From the NCBI GenBank assembly GCA_024275485.1, contig JAJRZA010000084.1, positions 1 to 43,607 of the forward strand: a stretch of DNA of 43,607 bases, written 5' to 3'. Positions 8,181 to 15,166 of this stretch are shown piece after piece. A program made the position numbers and the translations under genes. Below the pieces are notes generated by a model. The model ran no database searches and was not told where the DNA came from. It saw only the letters and a list, made by a program, of their open reading frames with translations. How positions within the stretch are numbered: position 1 is the stretch's first letter; each line of letters starts with the position of its first letter. Origin of the DNA: Candidatus Krumholzibacteriota bacterium (GTDB taxonomy: Bacteria; Krumholzibacteriota; Krumholzibacteriia; LZORAL124-64-63).

Positions 8181-9674
8181 ATGAATCGTCGCTACAACAT
8201 GATTCGTCCACCAAGGGCAGGCGGTATCCCAACGGGCATATCCCTCATTGGAATGGGCAGTTTCCGGAGGGGCTTGAAGCCTCTCCTACTGTGCTGTTTC
8301 GGGTGGTTGGTTTTATGTGGGTTGGTGGTTTTGTTTTCCTGTCCTGCTTTAGGCCAGATCCCAACATCGGACAATAAAAATCGCAACATCTCATCGCCCT
8401 ATTTGCTGCGGCTGGCCGATGTGGAGCTTTCGGGCGCCACCAGAACTTCCCTGGCTACCGTTTACCGTTTTTTGCCTTTGCACCCCGGCCAGCCTATTGA
8501 CCAGAATACATTGTTGGAGGCGGTAGAGGCTCTTCGCAAGGGTGGGTTGTTCAAGTCCGTATCATTCTATACCAAACCGGGCCGGGAACGTGGGCAGCTG
8601 ATCCTCGTTTTGGATGTGCAAGAGCACGGTCTGGATTTTCGATGGGCGGCAGGTAATACCGACATCGACGGTTGGTATCTGGTGCCGGCCATGCTCGCTT
8701 ATGACAATGCTTTTGGCAAAGGCGGCATGCTGGATCTGCAATTCCGGATCGGTTTTCGCCACAGTGGCGTTCTGCTGCGTTATGGACAACCTCGAGCAGG
8801 TGATGGACGCAATTATTGGGGTGCCAAATTCAGCTCGATTTCCACTGACTGGCCCTATTTTTCCGAGGGTGTTGAATATCGTCACGAAGTGAAAACAGCC
8901 GGGTTGGCTTCGGTGTTTGGCCGACGATATTCTGATAATCGTTTGGCCGAAATCGGTTTGGAATTTGAGGGGGTCAAGGTAGCTGATTATTCTTCGGCAC
9001 ACACCGTGTCTCAGGACGGATCCATCACATTTGGCGATCAAATCCGGGAGCAGGATTTGCCCCCGGCCATTCAGGCTGCGGTGGGCGAGAAGTTTCGCAC
9101 GATTATTCATACCGACTGGCAATATGATACACGGTCCAAGGTCAAACGTGCGGGTACTCCCGTATCGGGAATTTGGGGACGACTGAAGGGGCGAATCATC
9201 CTGCAGGTAGCAGGTAGTTTTCCGGGTGTCCAGGCCGATCTGAGGGCCTACCGAAACATGCCTGGAGGTGTTTTTGCGGCTCGGGTGCGAGGCGCCTGGG
9301 TTGGAGAGAGAGCAGCCTTTTACGATCGGTTGTACCTGGGCGGAATGTACACGGTTCGTGGTTTTTCAACCAACTCCCTATCAGCTCCGGGAGGCGATAC
9401 CTGGCTTTTCTCGAGCTCAATTGAGTACCGCAGTCGAATTCTGGGAGATAAAAAGGGTACCAAGCTGGCAGGTGTTTTATTCTTGGATGCGGGCGCCAGC
9501 GGGTCTTCCGATCTGGTGGACCCATACACCGGTTTCGCCGTCGGTGCCGGGTACGGCTTGCGCCTACGGGTTTGGTGGTTGGACTGGATCGGATTGGATA
9601 TAGGCTTCCCTGTGACTGAGCGTCCCCTTGACATGCGGTTCCAGGTTACCGCATCCATCGGGTGGTCGTTCTGA
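8181..9674 (+). CDS. Omp85-superfamily outer-membrane protein with POTRA domain
   Basis: About 497 residues. After a basic stretch and a hydrophobic signal sequence (LLLCCFGWLVLCGLVVLF) comes one POTRA-like domain (VELSGATRTSLATVYRFLPL ... LRKGGLFKSVSFYTK), then a beta-barrel. The barrel has the Omp85 loop motif RLYLGGMYTVRGF and ends in ASIGWSF, a classic C-terminal barrel signal. One POTRA is fewer than BamA (five) or TamA (three), so it resembles short Omp85 proteins such as those attached to patatin-like or two-partner systems. It could insert or export proteins or lipids across the outer membrane. The start is uncertain: TTG 8154, ATG 8181, 8199 and 8253 are all in frame. It is the first gene of a coupled operon (TGATG overlap with the DUF4390 gene). 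Confidence 0.85.
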   Translation: MNRRYNMIRPPRAGGIPTGISLIGMGSFRRGLKPLLLCCFGWLVLCGLVVLFSCPALGQIPTSDNKNRNISSPYLLRLADVELSGATRTSLATVYRFLPLHPGQPIDQNTLLEAVEALRKGGLFKSVSFYTKPGRERGQLILVLDVQEHGLDFRWAAGNTDIDGWYLVPAMLAYDNAFGKGGMLDLQFRIGFRHSGVLLRYGQPRAGDGRNYWGAKFSSISTDWPYFSEGVEYRHEVKTAGLASVFGRRYSDNRLAEIGLEFEGVKVADYSSAHTVSQDGSITFGDQIREQDLPPAIQAAVGEKFRTIIHTDWQYDTRSKVKRAGTPVSGIWGRLKGRIILQVAGSFPGVQADLRAYRNMPGGVFAARVRGAWVGERAAFYDRLYLGGMYTVRGFSTNSLSAPGGDTWLFSSSIEYRSRILGDKKGTKLAGVLFLDAGASGSSDLVDPYTGFAVGAGYGLRLRVWWLDWIGLDIGFPVTERPLDMRFQVTASIGWSF

Positions 9675-10333
9675 TGCGGCGCGCGGTGGTATTGCTGATT
9701 TTATCTTTGTGGTGGTCTCTGGTGCCGTCTTTTGTTGTTGGTGGCGATGAAACGGCCCGGGTGGTCGGTATTACTCCGGAACGAGTTGGCAACCTTGTGG
9801 TCTGCAACTTGAAGACCATGGGTCTGCCCGCTGAAAAACAGCTCCAGTCCATGCGCTCGGGCTTGGTTTCATCCGTGGAATTGAAGTTGTCCTTGCTGGA
9901 CGAAAACAACCACTCGCTGGGCGGCAATACCATGACTTTGCGTCTGGCCTTCGACCTGTGGGAGGAAGTTTTTTCCGTGCGCGATGATGGCCAGGAACGC
10001 CGTTTTCATTCCCTGACCGATTTGGAAAAATATCTGGCTGATCTGGGAAATCTGCCGGTGACTACCGCCTCTTCCCTGGACAAGAATCAGCGCTATCGCA
10101 TACAGGTGGAACTGGTTGTGAGTCCCATCGCCCGGGATGAACAAAAACGTGTGGAGGAAGTGATTGCCGGAGACCAACGTCCTCATCGGGAAGGGCAGGA
10201 TCAACAGGAAGCCTCGGTGAGTCTGGGGCGCCTGATTCGCTTCTTCTACAAGGATGGCAACGACGATCGAGGGGGCAGTGTGCAGCTTTCGGGCTGGTTT
10301 ACCTCCAGGGAGTTGGATCATGAATCGAATTAG
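9674..10333 (+). CDS. DUF4390 family exported protein
   Basis: 219 residues. ATG 9674 overlaps the stop of the Omp85 gene (TGATG). The signal peptide is at about 1-22. The body matches the DUF4390 pattern: LSLLDENNHSLGG, an AFDLWEEVFSV strand, a middle helix SLTDLEKYLADLG and a QRYRIQVELVVSPI strand. The function is unknown. Family members sit next to NtrY-type kinase genes in betaproteobacteria, and the same order is seen here: the kinase ATG (10320) lies inside the end of this gene. It may take part in periplasmic sensing for the kinase; that is inference from neighbourhood. Confidence 0.8.
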   Translation: MRRAVVLLILSLWWSLVPSFVVGGDETARVVGITPERVGNLVVCNLKTMGLPAEKQLQSMRSGLVSSVELKLSLLDENNHSLGGNTMTLRLAFDLWEEVFSVRDDGQERRFHSLTDLEKYLADLGNLPVTTASSLDKNQRYRIQVELVVSPIARDEQKRVEEVIAGDQRPHREGQDQQEASVSLGRLIRFFYKDGNDDRGGSVQLSGWFTSRELDHESN

Positions 10334-11249
10334 CACACAACTGGTGGTGTCATTCCTGATCGTTGCCCTTTTGCCGACACTGCCTTTGTCACTGGTGGTG
10401 CGGGAGTTGCTGGAACGTCGTTTTGGTCCCGCCATTGCCGAACCCTTGGAGCAGGCGCTGGAATCGGGGTTGGCTGAGAGCCGCGCACATCTGCAGGAAT
10501 TGCGCACGAATTTTGGGTACCGAGCCAATGAATTGAGTGCTGGAGTTCTGGACGAGGGGGGGTATCTGCTGGACCTTGGCGGTCATGTTCAACGCGCAGA
10601 CTCCCTGGATGTTTTTCTGGCTGAGCGGCCGGGCCTCTGGGACAAAGCCCGGGGTTTGGAAATCTTTGAGTCCGGATCTGTTGCAAAGGTGGAACGCCTC
10701 GGCGATGCGCTGGCTGTCCGCGTCAAGGGTGCCTATGGAGCAGTTTCTGTCATTCTGCAGCCTTTGCCTGTGGGGATGGTCGCACGAGCAGGGGACCTTA
10801 CCTCCGGATTAAGTATTCTGCGGATAATTCGCGGTGAAAACGGCAGGGTGGTCCTCAGCTTTGTGGGGCCGTTCCTGCTTGTCTACGGCATTCTCATTTT
10901 GGTGGCCCTTGCAGTCGGGATTATCTGGTCCCGTCGCATGGTCAAGCCCCTGGAAGTCCTGGTGGGTGCCACCCGGCGTGTGGCTGAGGGTGATCTGGAA
11001 TTTCGAATTGAACGGCAGGGCCCGGGGGAGGTGGGCGAATTGGTTCAAAGTTTTGATCAGATGATCGGGAACCTGGCAGAGCAGCGTCGGGATTTGGCTC
11101 GACTGGAAAGGGCGGCGGCTTGGCGGGGCATGGCGCGCACGCTGGCTCACGAAGTGAAAAACCCTCTGACGCCAATTTTGCTGGCGGTGAATCAGGCGCG
11201 CGACTGTTACGACGGCGACGATGACCAATATCGGTCCCTGTTGGCTTAA
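10320..11249 (+). CDS. NtrY-like histidine kinase, N-terminal part (interrupted by in-frame TAA)
   Basis: 309 residues: a first membrane helix (about 7-27), a periplasmic domain (30-178), a second helix (179-204), HAMP (about 205-255, with VKPLEVLVGATRRVAEGDL) and the phosphoacceptor helix with AHEVKNPLTPI, His277. The frame then stops at TAA 11247-11249 in the middle of the dimerisation helices. Reading on in the same frame gives VSEIVGEEVESLRRLVRDFG, which continues the family pattern without a gap, so codon 310 is a nonsense codon in an otherwise intact gene. It is probably a recent mutation, a strain variant or a consensus error; the two parts could also be made separately. It overlaps DUF4390 by 14 bases. 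Confidence 0.85.
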   Translation: MNRISTQLVVSFLIVALLPTLPLSLVVRELLERRFGPAIAEPLEQALESGLAESRAHLQELRTNFGYRANELSAGVLDEGGYLLDLGGHVQRADSLDVFLAERPGLWDKARGLEIFESGSVAKVERLGDALAVRVKGAYGAVSVILQPLPVGMVARAGDLTSGLSILRIIRGENGRVVLSFVGPFLLVYGILILVALAVGIIWSRRMVKPLEVLVGATRRVAEGDLEFRIERQGPGEVGELVQSFDQMIGNLAEQRRDLARLERAAAWRGMARTLAHEVKNPLTPILLAVNQARDCYDGDDDQYRSLLA

Positions 11250-11273
11250 GTTTCGGAAATAGTTGGCGAAGAA

Positions 11274-11807
11274 GTGGAGAGTTTGCGTCGGTTGGTAAGG
11301 GATTTTGGCGATTTTGCCCGATTGCCCAAACCCGTTTTGAAACCAGGGAATTTGCAAGAAATGCTGGGCGAACTGGCCCAACTTTATGGCCCTGAATGTT
11401 TACAACTGGAATCCAGTTCCACCGCTGAAAGCGGATGGTTCGACCACGACGCCCTCAGACGGGCGCTGATCAATCTCATCGACAATGGGTTGGAGGCCTG
11501 CGAAGAAGCAGGAAAACCGAAAAAAGTGCAATTAATTTCGACGCCCAGTGAATCTGGAGTTCAGCTGGTGGTCATGGACAACGGCACGGGAATTCCCGAA
11601 GACCATCAAACAAGAATATTTGAACCTGATTTCACCACCAAGAGCGGCGGTATGGGGCTGGGATTGGCCATTGTTGAAAACATCATCATCGGCCACGGTG
11701 GACACATCAAAGTTGAGAGCGAAGTGGGGCACGGTACACAATTCACCATCACGCTACCCCTGACTCCAGGTGCGGGGCGGCAGTCTTCCCGGGACGGCGA
11801 ACAATGA
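11274..11807 (+). CDS. NtrY-like histidine kinase, C-terminal ATPase part
   Basis: 177 residues if translation restarts at GTG 11274; no clear ribosome binding site is seen there. It has the second dimerisation helix and a complete HATPase domain: N-box NLIDNGLEA, G1 MDNGTGIP, F-box FEPDFTTK and G2 GGMGLGLAI. It is in the same frame as the upstream part and separated from it only by the TAA codon and eight further codons. The stop overlaps the regulator start (ATGA at 11804-11807), as expected for an intact kinase-regulator pair. Without the His-bearing half it could not autophosphorylate on its own, although it might complement in trans. Confidence 0.8.
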   Translation: MESLRRLVRDFGDFARLPKPVLKPGNLQEMLGELAQLYGPECLQLESSSTAESGWFDHDALRRALINLIDNGLEACEEAGKPKKVQLISTPSESGVQLVVMDNGTGIPEDHQTRIFEPDFTTKSGGMGLGLAIVENIIIGHGGHIKVESEVGHGTQFTITLPLTPGAGRQSSRDGEQ

Positions 11808-13234
11808 CTCCGAAAGTGCTGATCATTGATGACGAACGCAACATCCGTCGCACCTTCAAGATGGTGCTCACAAGTGAAGGCATGGCCGTGGATGTGGCCG
11901 AATCCGGGGAGGATGGTCTGGCTCGGTTCAAAGCCCATCGTCCGGATGTGGTGTTGCTGGATGTGCGGTTGCCGGGCATGGACGGCATGGAGGTCCTGCG
12001 GCAGATCCAGGCCGCGGATGCGAGCCTGCCGGTGATCATGATTTCCGGTCACGGCACCATTGCCACGGCAGTGGAGGCCACCCGTCATGGAGCTTTTGAT
12101 TTCCTGGAGAAACCACTCAGCAAGGAGCGTTTGCTGGTGGCAATTCGCAATGCCCTGGATGTGCGCAATTTGAACCGCGAGGTGCGTGTTCTGCGGGAGC
12201 GGGTGAACCGGCGTCACCTGATGGTTGGCGAGTCGGCTTCCATGCAGGCCATCCGCCAACAAATCGAGAGGGTTGCCGGTACCAATGCCCGGGTTTTGAT
12301 TTCGGGTGAAAGTGGCACCGGCAAGGAATTGGTGGCTCGGGCCGTTCACGAGGCCGGTGACCGACGCGACAAGCCATTCGTGAAAATAAACTGCGCAGCC
12401 ATCCCCGAGGAGCTGATCGAGAGCGAGCTCTTCGGTGCCGTGAAAGGCGCTTTTACCGGAGCCACGCAAACCCGCGATGGAAAGTTTCTGCAGGCCGACG
12501 GCGGCACTCTCTTCATGGACGAAATCGGTGATATGTCCTTGAAGGCCCAGGCCAAAGTCCTGCGGGCGTTGCAGGAGGGCGAAATTGAGATGGTGGGGGG
12601 TAACAAGACCTACACCGTTGATGTGCGTGTTCTGGCGGCAACAAACAAGGATCTGGCCGCTGAAGTGGGTTCCGGGAACTTTAGGGAAGACCTTTTTTTC
12701 CGCTTGAATGTAGTGCCGCTACTGGTGCCCACCTTACGGGACCGGCCCACGGATATACCTCTGTTGGCCGAGCATTTTTTGTCGGTCTATCAGGATGAAA
12801 ACGGCCTCACCCAAAGATCTTTCACCGAGGATGCGTTGATGGTTCTTCAGAGCTTGGCCTGGCCGGGAAATATTCGAGAGTTGGCCAACGCGGTGGAACG
12901 TTTGGCCATTCTCAGCACTGGCGAAAGCATAGGCCCGGACGACCTCACCCTTTTCGGAGTTGGTGGCGACCTTGTTGCCGGTGATTCGACCAATCAGGAG
13001 GGAACGGCCGGCACCATTTTGCCTTGCGATCTATCTTCTGTCCTGGCTGCCGGAGGTTTGGTGGCAGCCCGGCAGCAGTATGAAAAAAGCCTCATCGCCG
13101 AGGCCCTCACTCAATCCGGTGGCAATGTCAGCAAGGCTGCCCGGTTGTTGGGCATTGACCGCACCAACTTGCACAAGAAAATCCAGACCTACGATTTGTC
13201 ATCCGGGCGCGAGCCCGAAAAAGGTGGTGGGTAA
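11804..13234 (+). CDS. NtrX/NtrC-family sigma-54-dependent response regulator
   Basis: 476 residues. The receiver has DDE at 9-11 and phosphoacceptor Asp53 in LLDVRLPGMDG. The AAA+ domain has GESGTGKE at 168-175, GAFTGA at 215-220 and Walker B TLFMDE at about 235-240, with ATPase arginines in ATNKDL and FREDLFFRLN regions. A Fis-type helix-turn-helix ends it (GGNVSKAARLLGIDRTNLHKKI). All elements for sigma-54 activation are intact. It is coupled to the kinase by ATGA and to the following barrel gene by TAATG. Divergent sigma-54 promoters 1.6-1.8 kb downstream (14811 and 15055) are plausible targets. Confidence 0.95.
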   Translation: MTPKVLIIDDERNIRRTFKMVLTSEGMAVDVAESGEDGLARFKAHRPDVVLLDVRLPGMDGMEVLRQIQAADASLPVIMISGHGTIATAVEATRHGAFDFLEKPLSKERLLVAIRNALDVRNLNREVRVLRERVNRRHLMVGESASMQAIRQQIERVAGTNARVLISGESGTGKELVARAVHEAGDRRDKPFVKINCAAIPEELIESELFGAVKGAFTGATQTRDGKFLQADGGTLFMDEIGDMSLKAQAKVLRALQEGEIEMVGGNKTYTVDVRVLAATNKDLAAEVGSGNFREDLFFRLNVVPLLVPTLRDRPTDIPLLAEHFLSVYQDENGLTQRSFTEDALMVLQSLAWPGNIRELANAVERLAILSTGESIGPDDLTLFGVGGDLVAGDSTNQEGTAGTILPCDLSSVLAAGGLVAARQQYEKSLIAEALTQSGGNVSKAARLLGIDRTNLHKKIQTYDLSSGREPEKGGG

Positions 13235-13869
13235 TGAGGCAACTGGTCCTGGTTGTCCTTTTGACCTTGGCTTTGGTTTTGCCCGGTAAGGGGGAGTGTG
13301 CCGCGTCCGATGTGAAGCTGCGAGGCTGGTTCTTCGGTTGGCAGACTGCCTCCGGGCAACGGAATCGGTACGATGTTTTTGGTCGGGATGAGTTACCAAG
13401 TGGCACTGTTGAAGACCAAGGTCGTGGCGGCGGGCTGCTGGTCGGCCACCGTTTTGGCGAACGTTTCCTGGTCGGGTTCCAGCTTGTCTTCGCCCGGCAC
13501 AGTATCATTGGCAGCCAAGATCATCTTATCGATGCTGAAGCCCTGCTTACGGGAACGGTTATTTTTCGTCCGAAGGATACCTTGCAACCTTTCTTGCGTG
13601 GGGGGTTTGGTGGTGCCAGCGAAGTATTGGAACTTATTGAAGATTCGGGGAATGTTGTTTCCTACGGAACTGCGGCCATCGCCGGTGGTGGGTTTCAAAT
13701 CCGTCTAAGCAGCCGGTTTTCCCTGGAACTGGAAACGGTGGCCACTTTTTCCAACTACCTTGAGGTGTATGACAACACCGATAACAAACCATGGCCTGAA
13801 GAAAAATGGCAGGTCCGAACCTCAAATTATGGCTGGCGGGTTGGCCTCGGGGTGATGGTTTGGTTCTGA
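13234..13869 (+). CDS. Outer-membrane beta-barrel protein
   Basis: 211 residues; ATG 13234 overlaps the regulator's TAA stop. The signal peptide is at about 1-24 (VLVVLLTLALVLPGKGECAA). The mature protein has barrel-like strand repeats: GGGLLVGHRFGERFLVGFQL, FLRGGFGGASEVLEL, GFQIRLSSRFSLELETVATF. It ends in VGLGVMVWF with the terminal Phe typical of outer-membrane barrels. Together with the Omp85 protein at the start, it makes this operon envelope-themed, so the two-component system probably responds to envelope state. No named family recognised. Confidence 0.75.
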   Translation: MRQLVLVVLLTLALVLPGKGECAASDVKLRGWFFGWQTASGQRNRYDVFGRDELPSGTVEDQGRGGGLLVGHRFGERFLVGFQLVFARHSIIGSQDHLIDAEALLTGTVIFRPKDTLQPFLRGGFGGASEVLELIEDSGNVVSYGTAAIAGGGFQIRLSSRFSLELETVATFSNYLEVYDNTDNKPWPEEKWQVRTSNYGWRVGLGVMVWF

Positions 13870-13888
13870 TTGAAGCCATGGAAAAATG

Positions 13889-13918
13889 ATGGGGTCACCC
13901 AGGCCAGGGTAACCCCAT
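13889..13918 (-). terminator. Hairpin terminator between convergent genes
   Basis: ATGGGGTCACCC and GGGTAACCCCAT pair over 12 positions with one mismatch around a six-base loop. On the minus strand it is followed by CATTTTTCC, so it ends the lipoprotein gene at 13941; it may also stop the plus-strand operon. Confidence 0.7.
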
Positions 13919-13940
13919 TGATCATCGTCCGGATATGGAT

Positions 13941-14762
13941 CTACCGACAATCAACATTCTGCTGATAAATGTTCCAGCAGGCTTCAACACCATTGTTGTA
14001 GTCAGGAATCTTCAGACTACCATCGCCGGCGGCATGCCACTGAATGAAGCTGGAATCCCCACCTGCGCCCAGAGTGAACTCAATGCGGAAATCAGGATCG
14101 TTGTCGTAAAAGGCCAGACGATCGCCGTAACTGTCGGGTTGGCGGCTGATGAACTCGAGGAAACGGCCGTCGGCATTGGTGCCCCAGGCGATTTCACCAC
14201 AGACGGGGAAGTCTTCGTCGTCCAGATCCAGGAACACCCAGTGGCCATCTTCACCGTTGTCGGTGGTGGTTCCGGAGAACCAGAGATATTCCAGGTTGGT
14301 GCCATCGGGCACCAGATAAAGTTCCCATTCCACCACTTCGCCCGCCGGCATACCGAGCAGAACAATTCCCACTCGTTCACCGGCCACTTGCCAGTCGTAG
14401 GTCCAACGCCAGGAGCCATCGGGCTGAACGGTTGGCACGGTGTGGATGGCGTTGGAGAAGGCTTCTACCGGAGCGGCCAGAACCAGGTGGGCCATCACAT
14501 CAAGCAACACCGTTCGCAGGTAGGCGTTGATGAAGTTGTCGTATTCGCCGCTGGATTTGTCCAGTTGATCGGCGGGACCGAAGAAGCTGAAATCGAACTC
14601 CAGTTGTTCGGTAGAGGGAAGAGTGGGGGCAATAGTGGTTTCGGGGGAGGTAGGGGTATTCTCGGATTCGGAACACCCACCAAGATTGAAGGCGACGAGG
14701 AACATGATGGCGGCCAGGGCCATCAGGCCTGATGCGGCGCGAAGTGGTCGGAAGAGGTACAT
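13941..14762 (-). CDS. Lipoprotein of unknown function
   Basis: 273 residues. AAGGAGT lies six bases before ATG 14762. The N-terminus has basic residues, a hydrophobic run and the lipobox LGGC (Cys at about 30), then a Ser/Thr/Pro linker, so it is a lipoprotein on the outer surface of the inner membrane or on the outer membrane. The mature part is acidic and Trp-rich, with many short strands (SWRWTYDWQVAGERVG, EYLWFSGTT, GHWVFLDLDDEDF). This pattern suggests a beta-sandwich or beta-helical fold, but no family is recognised. It is transcribed away from the TonB receptor operon, from a good -24/-12 promoter match at 14811-14826 that would give a 38-base leader. It may share regulation with that operon. 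Confidence 0.75.
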   Translation of the reverse strand: MYLFRPLRAASGLMALAAIMFLVAFNLGGCSESENTPTSPETTIAPTLPSTEQLEFDFSFFGPADQLDKSSGEYDNFINAYLRTVLLDVMAHLVLAAPVEAFSNAIHTVPTVQPDGSWRWTYDWQVAGERVGIVLLGMPAGEVVEWELYLVPDGTNLEYLWFSGTTTDNGEDGHWVFLDLDDEDFPVCGEIAWGTNADGRFLEFISRQPDSYGDRLAFYDNDPDFRIEFTLGAGGDSSFIQWHAAGDGSLKIPDYNNGVEACWNIYQQNVDCR

Positions 14763-14810
14763 GTCGGGACTCCTTGTTGTTAAACTGAGTGCGAGGGCTG
14801 TTTCCCTATG

Positions 14811-14826
14811 CGCAAAGGGTGTGCCG
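14811..14826 (-). promoter_or_regulatory. Sigma-54 (-24/-12) promoter for the lipoprotein gene
   Basis: On the minus strand CGGCACACCCTTTGCG matches the consensus TGGCACG-N4-TTGCW with the exact GG-to-GC spacing. The first base is C instead of T, and G7 is A. A start site near 14800 would leave a 38-base leader holding the ribosome binding site. Confidence 0.6.
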
Positions 14827-15054
14827 ATGGCAAAAAAAGGAATTACTCAGCCTATTATGTTGAAAATGAACCTGTTAGGAGGCGGTTTAGTTAGGGGAGG
14901 TGAAATTCTTTCCTGTGCCTGAAGACAACAGTCGGCGCCTGAGTGTGAATTCTCGCTACAGCCTGTTTGCACACATTTGCTTGTGAAAGAGATCATGGGT
15001 GTGGTAACAGATGAAACAACAGTTGGTTAAAGATGCTTCAGGCAATTTGTCCTT

Positions 15055-15070
15055 TGGCACAATCACTGCA
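15055..15070 (+). promoter_or_regulatory. Sigma-54 (-24/-12) promoter for the TonB receptor operon
   Basis: TGGCACAATCACTGCA has a perfect TGGCAC and TGCA at the exact spacing. The start site would be near 15081, which places the upstream ATG 15011 outside the transcript and supports GTG 15167 as the start. The 230 bases between this and the 14811 promoter hold no gene and are where activator sites should lie; I saw only weak repeats (TTTGC-ACACA-TTTGC near 14969). Confidence 0.6.
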
Positions 15071-15166
15071 ATTATCGTTTGCGGTTATTTCGTCAGAATC
15101 AAAACAATTGCCAAATTGCAAATGGTCATCCCAGCAGATTTGCCGGAAGAATTGGAGAAGCCCAGA

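Noticed and set aside
11247-11249. Recoding of the TAA in the kinase gene
   Set aside because: TAA has no known programmed amino-acid insertion in bacteria comparable to Sec at TGA or Pyl at TAG; mutation or error is simpler.
15011-15166. N-terminal extension of the TonB receptor from ATG 15011
   Set aside because: It would put 52 residues before the signal peptide and places a good sigma-54 promoter inside the coding region; GTG 15167 has a proper ribosome binding site.
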